Shown: in pieces, positions 1-12,859 of the stretch
Layout: each line of letters begins with the position of its first letter
Position numbering within the stretch: position 1 is the stretch's first letter
Source: Ciborinia camelliae
Lineage: Eukaryota; Ascomycota; Leotiomycetes; Helotiales; Sclerotiniaceae
DNA length: 64,000 nt
Assembly (NCBI GenBank): GCA_025890175.1
Contig: JANPYM010000008.1
Span: 280,925 to 344,924, forward strand
Direction: 5' to 3'
Position numbers and translations under genes: made by a program
Notes under the pieces: model-generated
What the model was told of the DNA's origin: nothing
What the model saw: only the letters and a program-made list of their open reading frames with translations
Database searches by the model: none

Positions 1-759
1 CGGTGATGTGCGGTGCGGTGGGCGGAAAGGGGGGGGGGGGGTTGTTGAAGGGCGCAGAGGGGAACGAGAAGAGAATTAATGGTGTGTGTCAAACGGATGG
101 GAAATAGTCCCGCTTTGAGTTGTGGTGGTGGCGAGGTGGAAATATTATTTGGAGGTTCTTGATATCATCGTATCAAGTGGTGATTAGTCAGCTGCCCCGC
201 GGTGAAGCTTGGGGGTTGATGTTGGTCCTAGGTGAGGTACATACAACCTTTTATGGAAGATTCCTAAATATGGATTATTGAAGCTGGAGGTTACAGGAAA
301 GCCAAGTGCTTATATGTGTGTGTATGCTCTGTGAAATATGAAGCACCTACTAGGTAGGTATACGATGTAATAAATAATTTGGTATTACTTTGGAAGGTTG
401 TGGTTCTTCTATCTATCTATTACTTGGATTTAGAATGTGCTTAGGACGTTGAAGTTAACTGTACTCTCCTTTCCCAGTTCTATTCTACATCTCTCCCGCA
501 TTATTCTGTCTCCAGCATTATCATAAACATTGAAATCCCATCATTCCTCTCCGTCTCGTACATTCATTCAACCGTCGTCCGGGGGGTGACTGTTATACGT
601 ATTGGAGATGATGATTAAGAAAATAGATATAAGATTTTTCATTTATTAGTTTAAACTTCGTGCAAACAAGATTACAAGTCACACCGATACATATGAGAGC
701 ACTACAAGAACAAATTTCTCATCCATCATATACATTTGAAGCCACTGCATACCCAACCC
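1..759. other. Intergenic, 3' flank of TRAPPC11
   Basis: No convincing coding region. The stretch contains a 13-base G run (29-41) in a GC-rich, low-complexity start, then AT-rich DNA with a short TAGGTAGGTA tract near 352-362. The last part is probably the TRAPPC11 3' UTR. Confidence 0.6.
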
Positions 760-3700
760 CTAGAACTCCTCATCGCTTGGAACCCAAATAAGTAATCCCT
801 CCTTATCAGACTTCATCCCCTCCGTCGGTGCAATCTTTAATACCTTCTGAAAATATCTATCCCTAATCACACATCTAATCGGCCCAATCCAATCACCTCT
901 AACCGTGGGCAATAATCTGAATTTGATAGTTCTCCTAGAAAGTGGGACTAATTGCAATGTCGATTGCTTTACGCCCGAGAATGCAAACTGTTCGCTAGGT
1001 TCCATGGTTATTGCGAAGGAGAGGAAGTGATGTGATGGATTTTCAATGGTGACGTCGAAGTGGATCATGGATGGTATGGTTGAAGAATAGGTTACGGCGG
1101 CTAGGACTCGGGGCTCGCTACTTGAGACGAGAAGACGTGGGACGGGGACTATACATGTATTGATAGTGGAGCCATTTTTATTTCTGCGCCATTTTATGAG
1201 AAGAGATAGGTCAAGAGTGGCGGTACCTCGGTCATCAAGTGAGTACTTTTGTGTAAAAGCATCAAATTGAGCCTCTTCGAGAACTTTCGGACTAACTTTA
1301 ACACCACCCTCAGGGATTGCAGTTATCTTTTTTGTCGAACACTTGATGCCACCTTGCGCACCAAGAATTTCCACGTCAACATCTTCGACCATCAAGTCCT
1401 CTGTTGCGAAAGAAGCATAACGAGTCGTTAGACACCATTTTTGTGCCAACCCAAAGGCTTCACGATCATCATCTTGCCCATCAGGACTAACTTCTAATGA
1501 TTCTGTGTGAGCGAAGAAGCTTGGCCAAGATCCCGGATGAATTCGTGGAGAGAAATCGTAATTGGCCTCGAAAGGGTTCAGAATTGAGAATTGTGTTGAC
1601 ATCGCTTGTGAGACGGGTGTTTCCATATCCGTTACGAGGTGGTATGAAGCTTTGAGATTAAGATCATAAACTGCTGGTAGATCTATTGATGAAATGAGCA
1701 TCTCCACGGTGATAGAGGAGCCACTAGCAATCGTTCCCAGTGAGAGCTCATTGCCGTCTTCCCCTTCAGAATCAGTGGCAGCTGATGTATCTGGTGGATC
1801 GAGACGCCTTAGAATAATATTGGATGGAACGCTTTCTCCAAGAAGACGGGCCTCTAAATCCACGACAGAATCGGTTTCCTCTCCATTCTTCACTTCGAGA
1901 TGTAAAGAAATGAGTTCGTTTGTATAGTATTGTTCTTGAAACTCGAGAATACGAAGTTCCAATTTAGGTGGCTTTGGAAGCACGTGAATAGATGCTGGCC
2001 TGTTACGAACGAGCTTCTTCTTAGTCCCAGATTCTCCATACCACATCTCTGGAAATGTTGGCCTGTCAAAAGAATGAACATAATCAAAATCAAAAAGATC
2101 TGAAACAATAGAAAATGTGGCTTTCGACGCTTTTGCATCTCCCGCTTCTCTCAGAAGATTGACAAATTCGAAAACCTTAGTCTGACCTGGGCTGAAAGTA
2201 AGATCCTCGTGGCTTGTCAAAGTATGTTGATTAGGCGGATTTTCTGGATCATGTCCCTTGTCCACTGTTGATTCATCAATTAAGGAAGCCTTTTTGTACA
2301 GGACTGCAGATTTTGGAGTCTCGGAGGTTTCGGTGCTCGTTTTGTGCCGCAGAAGAATGGCTTTCATACTACCTGTGAACTCTACACGTATTTCGTTGAT
2401 TGTTACTGGGGCCGAAGAAGCTAAAGCTGATGATCTGACTGCTAGTTGGGATATTGAATGCTCGCCCACCTTTCCTTCAGACTTTTCAAAAGCATACGAC
2501 GCTGTCAAGAATGATTGGATTTCCTCGGCATGAAGTACAACAGCGGGTTTGACTTTGACTGCACTCAACCCCTCTAGAGACTTTTCGATATTATAATGCC
2601 AATTTGACTGACGCGCAAAGCCTACAATGAGTGTTAATAGAAGATAAAGGTTCACTTTTCCACGATATACTAACAGGTATGTAAAAGTTCCCAATCCACA
2701 GCAACGACCGTACCCCCATCACCGACCTTAGCTGCGGCCTTTCTCAAAGCCCATGCAATCTCCTGAACAACAACCCACCACCCTTCATTCCTATACGTCA
2801 TTTTTTGCCACAATGCCCGAAGAATTCGTAATGCGTCATCCCATGCTTCCCGTTTCATATGTTCTTTGCCACATTGAAATAAGAGCTCTTGCACCAGACG
2901 ATATTGCCCTCTTGCTTGAAACTCGTTAATGGCTTTATTCAGAACTTCAATTATAAGAGTTGCATGATCGACACCTTTCCGACCTGGCAACGGGTTTTCC
3001 TCATGCGGCTGGGGGCAAAGATATGTATCATAAGTATAAACCCTACTCGCGATTTGTGAAGCAGGAGAAGACCCTGGTGGAGACCTATCTTCCTCCGGTA
3101 TCGACAAAGCAAGAGCTCGACGGGCCATTAGATGTTTCGAAGCCTCACGGTACCAGTAACCTGGATGATGGAGGTTCTCCCATGGCTGCACCCCGCTTGA
3201 AGTAACTTTGTCAAGTGGTAAATATATCGTCGATTTTGATTGTGTAAAATCCGCAAAACCAACTTTCTCGATCATCTCTGCCATGATGGTTGCCCAGCGA
3301 GCTTCCCATGCTTGCCAACCATATGTCGATGAACCTTTGCCTCTACGATCCACAAAGTCACGTATCCTATCCCGATGTACTTGCCATCGACGTACTGCCG
3401 TTGATGAGTGACCATTCCACAATAGACAACGCAATATTCTTATGGCAAAGATATCGGCCATGAGACGTCCTTCGTTAAAGCGAGGACTCCAAGTGGCAAT
3501 GGTTCCAAGGACCTCCTCACCCAACAATGCTTCGTAACCGCTTTCGTATGAGCGAACAGCTACATCCATTTCTTGCCTGAACTCGGCAAAGACTCCAAGC
3601 TTAAAGTCATATCTCACATTCCATCCTTGTCCAGTTAGTGTTTGTGAAGTTCCTGATGTGGGAGGTGCTGTTGGGGGTGGCACCACGCCTCTATTGCGCT

Positions 3701-4557
3701 TTCTTCTTGAGTGCTTGCTCAAGTCACGGTAGTATTCAATACAAAGTGGGTATATGGTAAAATAAATCATCTCGACAAATGCTTCAAGTTCAACAGGAGA
3801 GCTTTGCGGAGGTAAGAAAAACAAGGAAGTTTTTGAATCAAGGCCAGTTGCTCTACGAATATTGGAAAGACGCTCTTCTACATCAGGAGATGGCACGCCA
3901 GGTGTTTCGCTCAACAATGCAACTATAAGTCGAGTTTTGTAACCAGATTTGTTCAATATGGTTTTGATGTGGTTGATATCCGCCTTCAACTGATTATCAT
4001 GTAAAGTTGCTAGATTCGGATCAGATGTAAAATTGTAGAATGAGAGATATGCGCTTGGGACGAGATCTTGGTGTTTGGCTATCCATTTTGTATCCAACAA
4101 TCCATCTGGGAAAACCGTTGATCCAGGGGTCAATGGAGATAACGGAGAGTGTAGAATAAGCCTAGAATTCGGAGCTGGGCTCACAGTATCGGGAGAGTGT
4201 GAGGCACTCGTTGGGGGTGGAGCTTTGCGACTTGGTAATATATAATCCTATGAACCCTTCAGTGATTGACTCCCAGTATGGCGGTACTTCTTTAGCTACC
4301 CTTCCAATAACCTTCACCCTGAACTTGTTCTTCTCACTATGCTCATACCCATTCCATGGAAGATTCTCCGCGTCACTGTTTTTGAGATATTTCAGAATAT
4401 ATTTTGCATCTTCCGATTCCAATGGGGCGATATCAGAAGTGATTAGCACCCCTCGTCCCTTCAATCTGGCATTGGTTGGCGATGGATCAGCTCCTAATCC
4501 GGAGACTACGAGCAAAGGTAGATTATGAGCAACATATGCAGTCGCATACCCATCCAT
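760..4557 (-). CDS. TRAPPC11: TRAPP complex subunit TRAPPC11 (foie gras / gryzun domains)
   Basis: Subunit of the TRAPP complex that acts in ER-Golgi and Golgi vesicle tethering and autophagy. The start at 4557 gives MDGYATAYVAHNLPLLVVSG, typical of fungal orthologues. The middle carries the foie gras domain (around LILHSPLSPLTPG, then HQDLVPSAYLSFYNFTSDPN), and the C-terminus ends in LLIWVPSDEEF, as in the gryzun region. A 53-bp intron at 2622-2674 (GTTAGT...TAG) joins DWELLHTC to FARQSNWHYN. Between about 4162 and 4240 the reading frame changes. Either one extra base sits in the A run of the triplet series tcg-caa-agc near 4226 (model of 1247 aa), or there is a short 46-bp intron at 4162-4207 with a weak GTGCCT donor (1232 aa). 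I favour the frameshift because it preserves a Pro/Ser linker and the conserved NSRLILHS. TRAPPC11 proteins are usually 1100-1250 aa. Divergent from RXT2. Confidence 0.93.
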
Positions 4558-5411
4558 CTTGATGGCACTGCGGTACCAATAGCTCCATAAGACTAGGTAC
4601 AGGTAGAAGTAGTTCACGATTCGTTGCAACCTGCAAGACAATGCTATTTCGTGGACATGGATTGGTCGATGGAATGGATCGTTCGAAGATGGAGATAGGC
4701 AAGGCTGAGCCCTCAATAGTTGATTTGATTTACTGTAACTTCAGCACAGTTGTCGTAATACTCCAGATGTCCGTATAAATTTAATGTTCACACCAGATGA
4801 CTCGAGACCAGACATACCAGTAGGTACCTACCTACCTACCTACCTTACCTTACATGTATACATACATAGTACGAGGCTGATGATTTTGTGAGCGCACGGA
4901 TCATTTTAGATTTTAAGTACCGACATGCCGATCTGCGTAGCCTTGCGTGTCGAGCTCGCCTTGTAAGTAATAAGGTCTGGTAGTAATTGGAAAGTTGCTG
5001 CATCAATAATCAATGTGTGCCCTCCTAGTCTCCTACCTAGTACAAAGCTTAGGTTCTTTAGATAACTTTCATCATCCTCGATTTTATTTCCATTTGTAGA
5101 GACAAGACCACATTGTGAACCCCTCCTTACCCATATCTTGCCCTTCTACATAATCCTCGATATACGAAATCTCCAAACTTGTTTTGTTTCCCGATATTCA
5201 GGAATAAACAAACTGGCGCATTCATTCCCGTTTGCCACAAACTCATTGCGAATCACCATTGCATCAATCTACCCCGTACTCAAGGCACCCGAATTCAGCC
5301 TCTGAATGCTTTTATGGAATGCGAATAATCAAGGCATGCTCGTAGGATCTTAAAGAATATATCTGCCGCCGATTCATTATTCCCTTTTACCTTGTCTTTG
5401 AAATTGTCACA
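4558..5411. promoter_or_regulatory. Shared divergent promoter region of TRAPPC11 and RXT2
   Basis: An 854-bp non-coding stretch between two divergent starts. It contains a TAGGTACCTACCTACCTACC tract near 4821-4845. No specific factor site was identified. Confidence 0.5.
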
Positions 5412-7045
5412 ATGACTTCTCAAGCTGCGATGATCGCAGACACAATCGTTGCTATGAAAAGAGCAGTTAAGAGAAAAGCATATGGTATATATACTGGTGC
5501 TTCTGGCGAAACAACTTTATCGATTTATCTAACAATGTTTGGCAGAATCAGATTCCGATGCTCCGATTGAAAGACTTACAAATCGAGGAAATAAATTACG
5601 AAAGAGAGCAAGATACGTCCATCAAGGTCAATTGGCCCCGCCAACTGGTCCGCATATATACAGAGAGGTAAGAACTGTAAATTGAAGAGAATAGAAGGAA
5701 TTGTAATCTAATGTCTAACTTGCCAATAGACAATTGATCATGCCGGCTACACGAGAGATATTATCAGCAGGAAACCCCCGCTAATCGACGAAGATGGCGA
5801 CGAGATCGATAGCGACGAAGATGACGAAGAAAAGATCGAAACCGCAAAGGCAGCAGCCGCTGAATTCGACCCATATGCAAATATAAAACTGGAAGGTTTG
5901 CAGCCGCAAAAGAACGTTGAAGCTTTGAAAGCCCTCTCACTAACTTTTTTCGGGTAGAACTCTTAGCACCTCTAACTGCTGCCTCCGACTTACCTGACCA
6001 TCCAAGCCTATCACAGCCCTTCACATCGAAAGTTCTGACAGAATTAACGAGGAATGCCGGAGAGATGGTTCAAAAGGAAATGGCGTCTTTATGGAAGATC
6101 AAACATCTCCTAACTCGATTTAGTGGTCATGATACTTGGATACCGTGTGAATCCGTCGAAACCGAATATGATGCTCAATTCTTTGAAACCGAAACGGAAA
6201 GGCACCGGGCTCAAGTAAAGAGAATTGAAAAAGAGCATGCGGACATGATGTCAATAGTAGCTCTAGCTTCTGAATCTGACGACAGCGTAGCTGCTTCAGG
6301 CTTAATGATTATGGGTGTCGAAGGTGACGCTGCATCTGGGGTCGCTGCCCTTCGAGGGCCGAAGGGGAAAGGAAAGGCTTCGGATGTTGACAAAGATATG
6401 TCATCCACCTCTGCCAATGGAGAAATCGCAGACTCATCTACTGCAAATGACACTGGCAACAACACAGAAATGGCACCTGGGTCAATAGCGCGGCCAGAAG
6501 ATGTTGATATGGTTCAAGAGGATTCACAAGGACCTGGAGATGTAATGGATCTTGAGCCGATGGCTGAAGATACAGAGGATAATCCCATACCTCGTCGTAT
6601 GAGAACTCGTGCACAAGCACAAGCGGTGTTTGATAATGCAACCCGTTCCAGGTCTATAACGCCTGATTTGAATGGCGAACCTTTCGTCCACCCTTACTTT
6701 CTTGCACCTGAGTCCTCACTTCCGGATCGAGACCTTTTTTTACCTCATGTTGAGGCCGATGAACTGAGAAGGTTGTTGGTACACTATATACAGAAGCAAG
6801 AAGAGATTATTCGAGGCGCTCAAAGGGTGTATGAGGGATTGTTAAGAGCTGATCGTTTGCGGCATTTGGTTTTAAAATGGACAAGGGCTGAAGGACATGT
6901 TGGTGACAATCGCGATATGTCAGACGGTGAGGATTGGTACGATAAAGAAGAATGGGGCTTAGATGAAGATCTCAAGAAAGGGCAAGACGAAGAAGAGGAA
7001 GATGCTGCGACGACGGCTAAGAAGACTAGAACGAGACGACAGTGA
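5412..7045 (+). CDS. RXT2: RXT2-like subunit of the Rpd3L histone deacetylase complex
   Basis: Nuclear component of the Rpd3 large histone deacetylase complex. The N-terminal RXT2 domain is clear: ERLTNRGNKLRKRARYVHQG, then HAGYTRDIISRKPPLIDEDG, an acidic EIDSDEDDEE stretch, and LLAPLTAASDLPDHPSL leading into LWKIKHLLTRFSGHDTWIPC. Four exons: 5412-5484, 5546-5667, 5730-5895 and 5958-7045. The introns of 61, 62 and 62 bp have GT-AG borders, and all joins are in frame (482 aa). The C-terminal half is acidic and poorly conserved. Each intron also removes a stop codon or a frame change, which supports the model. Confidence 0.92.
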
Positions 7046-7904
7046 GATCTATCACGGATAACAAATATTTTGGTCAAGGCAGGCGTAATGGTATGGAGAT
7101 TGAATACGGGACAAGGGAAATACTGCACGAAGATATTATGATTGATGATGGGCGCAATTAGGAAGATTGGGTTGCATTATGATATGCATTCTAATTAAAT
7201 GCATCAAATGGAGATGGGAGATGGGAGATGGGAGGTGGAATCATACAAATTCCAGTCTAATAGGTAGTTAAATTGAATTGGAATGAAATGGTTTCAATTT
7301 TATGTAAAATTCTCTTTTTGGGCCGTAGCTTCGTTTTCGAACTTGTGAAGTCTTCTAAGGTAGGTCTTTCTAAAACAAACTACCTAGGTAGGTAGGTAGG
7401 TATGTCTCTCTCTCTTTTCTCTTCTTCTCTTTCCTCTTTCTCTCTCCCTATATGTATCTTTCTGTTAATGGTAGGCACAACTAGGTACTAGGTAGTTTAC
7501 ATACCTATGGTGATGGTGTGTATATAGCCTTGGGATCCTACACTTTAGCGAGTTGGTATCATACCTAGGTAGGTACCTAGGTAATTACTACAACCACAAT
7601 CCCTTCATGCGACATGTGACAGGTGACAGGTACGGGGTAAATTGATGGATGATTTTGTTGAGGCTTTCAGACTTTCACGTGAAGATTTCTCTATTAATAT
7701 TCCTGTAGGTACTAGGTAGGTAGGTGGTACTTTTTGATTGACAACTTCTTCTATAGAATTTCATAGAAGACCAATCTGTTCAATTCTGTTCACTTGCTAT
7801 TCATCTGCATCTTCAACTTCACCTCCATCTTCATCTTCATAGAAAATCCTTGATTTTCACTTCCCTTCTCACATTCTCTCATTTTCACATTCATTACCAC
7901 AATC
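7046..7904. other. Intergenic between RXT2 and OPI3
   Basis: Non-coding. It holds short repeats of GGGAGATG (about 7212-7236), a CT-rich tract (about 7405-7450) and several ACCTAGGTAGGT palindromic tracts (7383-7402, 7560-7584, 7708-7724). The pyrimidine-rich DNA just upstream of 7905 is probably the OPI3 5' leader. Confidence 0.5.
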
Positions 7905-8714
7905 ATGATGACTTTTCCAAGTGGTCTGATCGACTTTGACCAGAAAAGCCTTACAAGTATGTGAACAGAGAGATCACAAACTAATCCTAGCAATGGCTTC
8001 ACAATATACTAATTATCTCTTCTAGTTGCGGCAGCATCTATTGCCTTCAATCCTATTTTCTGGAAGTAAGCTTCCAGATTCCTCCCCTCCCTTCCCATCC
8101 AAGCTAATACAATCTCCAAGTACCGTCGCTCGTCAAGGTATATTTACAACTATCCCACTCACTGCCCAAAAGCACCTATTGATTTAAAGCACCCAACCTC
8201 AGAATACCACAATAAAATCCTTACGAGACTCTTCAATGGAAATTCTCGATATGGATGTTATTTCCTCGCCGTGATCATCTTCTCCCTCGGCATCTTCCGC
8301 GACTTCCTCTACGAACGCGCCTTGCGCTCCCAGCCCACTCATCCTTTCCTTCTCTCCCCCATCTCCCAATGTGCATCCTATGCCCTCCTCGCCTGTGGGA
8401 ATACACTCGTTCTAAGCTCCATGTGGGCACTTGGTGTCACGGGCACATATTTGGGAGATTATTTTGGGATTTTGATGGATAAGATGGTGACGGGATTTCC
8501 GTTTAATGTTAGTAGTGCGCCCATGTATTACGGGAGTACGATGAGTTTCTTGGGGACGGCCCTTTGGTGGGGGAAACCGGCCGGGGTCCTCTTGACGGTG
8601 GAGGTGTTGGTGGTTTACCTTGTGGCTTTGAGGTTTGAGGATCCGTTCACGGCGGGAATTTATGCGAAGAGGGAGAAGGAGAGGAGTGCAAAGCGGGGGA
8701 AGAAGGGATTGTAG
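7905..8714 (+). CDS. OPI3: Phosphatidyl-N-methylethanolamine N-methyltransferase (Opi3/PEMT)
   Basis: ER membrane enzyme catalysing the last two SAM-dependent methylations of phosphatidylethanolamine to phosphatidylcholine. Four exons: 7905-7956, 8026-8065, 8121-8137 (a 17-nt microexon) and 8203-8714, total 206 aa, close to the family size. Splicing restores AAASIAFNPIFWNTVARQEY, then LTRLFNGNSRYGCYFLA and SLGIFRDFLYERAL. The PEMT signature GVTGTYLGDYFGILMD, the PMYYGST segment and GKPAGVLL follow in the last exon. About four hydrophobic segments are visible. The start could be the second ATG at 7908, because two ATGs are adjacent. The Lys/Arg-rich tail KREKERSAKRGKKGL ends the protein. Convergent with the Nit amidase gene. 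Confidence 0.93.
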
Positions 8715-9212
8715 ATGATATGTGTTGGGAGATGAGGGGTTGCGTGGGCGGGGTGCGGGGGATTAAGAGTCTGAGCCTTGGGGTGTGAAACCGGGGAAAA
8801 TGTGGATGCGGGGTAGTGGTATGGGGGGTGGGGGTGGAGGTCAAGTATCTAGTTTATGGTGATGTGATGGCGAGAAGAGACCGAAGATTTTCAGAAGCAA
8901 AGAGAGTTGAGCAGTGAAAATTTCAGATGATGATTTCATTTTATGATGACTGATTGATGATTGGTTGTAGCATATATATTCGTAAGGGGGGATATCAAAA
9001 AAGGGTTCAACAATGGAGACAGCAATGGGTCGCATAGATATCAACTACTTTGCCTCACATGTGTTTTATGGCAGAGAAAAAAAAGAAAAGGAAAAGGAAA
9101 AGAAAGTATTGTACAATTCTAATAGCATTCTACAAACCTTTATGTCTATTGTCGATATTATATTATTGGTTGTTGATTTTGTGTCCTTCAACCCCTCCAA
9201 CTCATTTAATCA
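8715..9212. other. Intergenic between convergent OPI3 and NIT genes
   Basis: About 500 bp of G-rich then AT-rich sequence with no supported gene; probably the two 3' UTRs. It includes an A/G-rich AAAAGAAAAGG tract near 9079-9105. Confidence 0.5.
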
Positions 9213-10555
9213 TCATAATTCCGAATAAACATCACTAAGCCAATTAGTAAATCAACGCAATCACAATATAATGTATAAACCCCCTCTAAAAAGGACTTAC
9301 GTTCTCCTCAACAACGGCATTCTCTCCCTCGTCTCCCGCACGCTCTCCAAATCAATGCTCACCATCCCCAACTTCCCCCCATCCTGACCTTCCTCTCCCA
9401 TATCCAACACCACTCTCCCCTGCGGATCAATCACCATCGAATGACCATAGCTCGTGCGTTTCTCATTGTGGGCGCCGACTTGCGCGGCGGCGATCACATA
9501 GGATTGAGTCTCGATCGCGCGGGCGCGCAGAAGCGTTTCCCAGTGCAGTTTACCGGTGGGCACGGTGAAGGCGGAGGGATAGGTGAGGATTTCGGTGGAG
9601 AGATGGCGCAGGGCGAGCGAGGGCTCGGGGAATCGGAGCTAGAAGGGGGAGAAAGGGGGTGGGTCAGTTGGTTGGTTGGTTGGTTGGTTAGTTGGGTGCG
9701 GGTGGGGGTGTAAAAAGTGGTATAATAAGTCAGGAAGGAAGAAATATCAAATATTGCTTTCCCTTCCCTTCCCCTTTCCCCTTTCACCTTTTCTGAAACG
9801 AAAATTGGAAAATTGAAACATCTACGCGAGAAGGGAAATGTAAAATATGCTACGTGGGTAAATAGGCAAAAACACATACATCGAAACAAATCAACAAGCC
9901 AACTCTTCCCACAACCGTCTCAACCGGCCTCACGATGCTCTTACCGGCCTCCACACTATCGCTCTCCCTCAACCCCGCCGCTGCATAATCGAAAAGATGG
10001 AGTTTATCATAACGGGCGATGATTTCCCCATTCTCATCGATCCAGATACTTCGATTGAGCACTTTCTTTCCGTCGCCATTCGGGACGTGGATCCCGACAT
10101 TGATGGCGAGGTGAAATTTCTCGGCACACGATTGGAGACCGTGTACGAAGGGCGATGTTTCCATGGGAAGGGCGAGGGAGAGTGAGGAGGGGGGAGTCCC
10201 CGGCGTCGTTATGTAGTCTGTGGCTTCGGGGAGAAAGAGTGCCTAGATGAGATGAGAGATTGATGGATGCAATGTGATGGGGGGAGCGGGTTCTTTTGTG
10301 GTGTGGGTTTAGATTTAGATTTAGATTGAGATTGAGATTTGGGATGGATGGATGGATGGAGGGAAGGAGGAAGGAAAACAAACTTTTGCTCCGAGCTGTG
10401 AGGCTTCTCTTGCGAGGTTTTGGCATGATAGGAGATTTTGTTGGATGTTGGATGTGGAACATAGTTGCCCTATTGCCTGGGAATGGGTTAGTAGATGTAG
10501 GAGTATTGAGAGAATATCTTACGATGACCGTTCCTGAGTTTGTATCCTTGTTCAT
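9213..10555 (-). CDS. NIT2: Carbon-nitrogen hydrolase, Nit1/Nit2 type (deaminated glutathione amidase-like)
   Basis: Nitrilase-superfamily amidase. Close relatives hydrolyse deaminated glutathione, a metabolite-repair reaction. Five exons on the minus strand: 10555-10523, 10476-10384, 10242-9880, 9638-9301 and 9234-9213, giving 282 aa. The catalytic triad is visible: Glu in ALFLPEATDYI, Lys in ARYDKLHLFD and Cys in LLICFDLRFPEPS, the last of which spans the intron at 9639-9879. The last exon is only 22 nt and adds DVYSEL after LLRRT. Without it the protein would end at a TAA that lies inside the GTAAGT donor at 9300. Members of the family commonly end in a DVYG-like tail, which supports the terminal exon. 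The 241-bp intron carries a (GGTT)n tract near 9668-9690. Confidence 0.9.
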
Positions 10556-11226
10556 TTTGAAGGATTTATTTGAATTTGAATGGTTAAAAGAAGAATTGGA
10601 AAAGGATTATTGGAGGTGTGTTTGGTGAATGTTATTTGATATCATTACCATCACTTGATGCTGACAAACGGTGAAGCTTTTGATGGGTCGAAAACCTGGT
10701 ATATCGGCCAGGAGTAGAAAGTGGGCGGGAGATTTCAGATGGATGATGGATCATCATCTGTATTTGTATTTATCAATCTTCAATGTTATTCATCAGAGAA
10801 TAGGTAAATATACCAATATATAGGTATGTATATATATATACATATACATATACTGTATATATTGAGTTGAGTAATATGTAACCTCGTGCTTATTAATACC
10901 TTACGTATGCAGAATCCCGAAAATGACGTCCCAGCCCATTCAATATTATTCCATCAAAGAAAGATCCGAGCTCGAACTACCCTACCCGAACTACATCCTA
11001 GCTACCAGACCTATAGGGTACGGCGTACAGACACCTACAGGGAAGAAGGTTATGTAACGCGTTTCTAAACAATTTTTGAACCACCCGAAAATCCTTAAAG
11101 GTTCTCCTCACTCGCTCACCAAACTCCAACTTGACGTGAGGGGTTTTTTTTTGTTTTTGGATTTACAAAGTCCAATTCCCTCTTGAATTGCGAAACGAAA
11201 TGCCATTATCATTTTAGAAAACCGAA
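10556..11226. promoter_or_regulatory. Divergent promoter region of the NIT amidase and HEM25
   Basis: 671 bp, AT-rich, with a TATATATATACATATACATATA tract around 10830-10860 split into short TA and CATA repeats. No gene is supported. Confidence 0.5.
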
Positions 11227-12449
<1,223 letters not shown>

Positions 12450-12859
12450 TGGCCGAAAAAGCAGGATTGGGAGGGGTTTCGCTACTCATTGTATTGATTT
12501 GACGACTTGTATACTATCCTACTTTTTCAATAGAAGGGAAAGGAGATGATATCAATTCCATTCGATGCATGTTTGTTTTCTCATTTTATTTTCCCAAGTC
12601 GTGGATGCAGTTATATATTGTGGGTATTCAAGCTCAGTATATAAAAGAGAGATGAGAGTTCATCCAAGTAGAAAAGGAAAGAATAGAAAAGAAAAGAAAT
12701 CATTCAAAAATAGACTCATCAACCGGATAGTTCCTTCCCTTACTCCACATATCCATCATTCATCATTCATCATCCCCCATCACAACCACCATCCCATCAC
12801 CTCCTCTCACCACCCCCAATCTCCATTCTTCCTTATCCCTTCTCCCACCCCCTCCCCCC
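12450..12859. other. Intergenic between convergent HEM25 and the coiled-coil gene
   Basis: About 410 bp, with C-rich CATCATTCATC and CACCACC low-complexity DNA towards the right end. No gene is supported; probably 3' UTRs. Confidence 0.5.

Noticed and set aside
10034..10555. 173-codon minus-strand frame covering the NIT start
   Set aside because: Only its first 11 codons are coding; the rest runs through introns and is out of frame with the conserved nitrilase exons.
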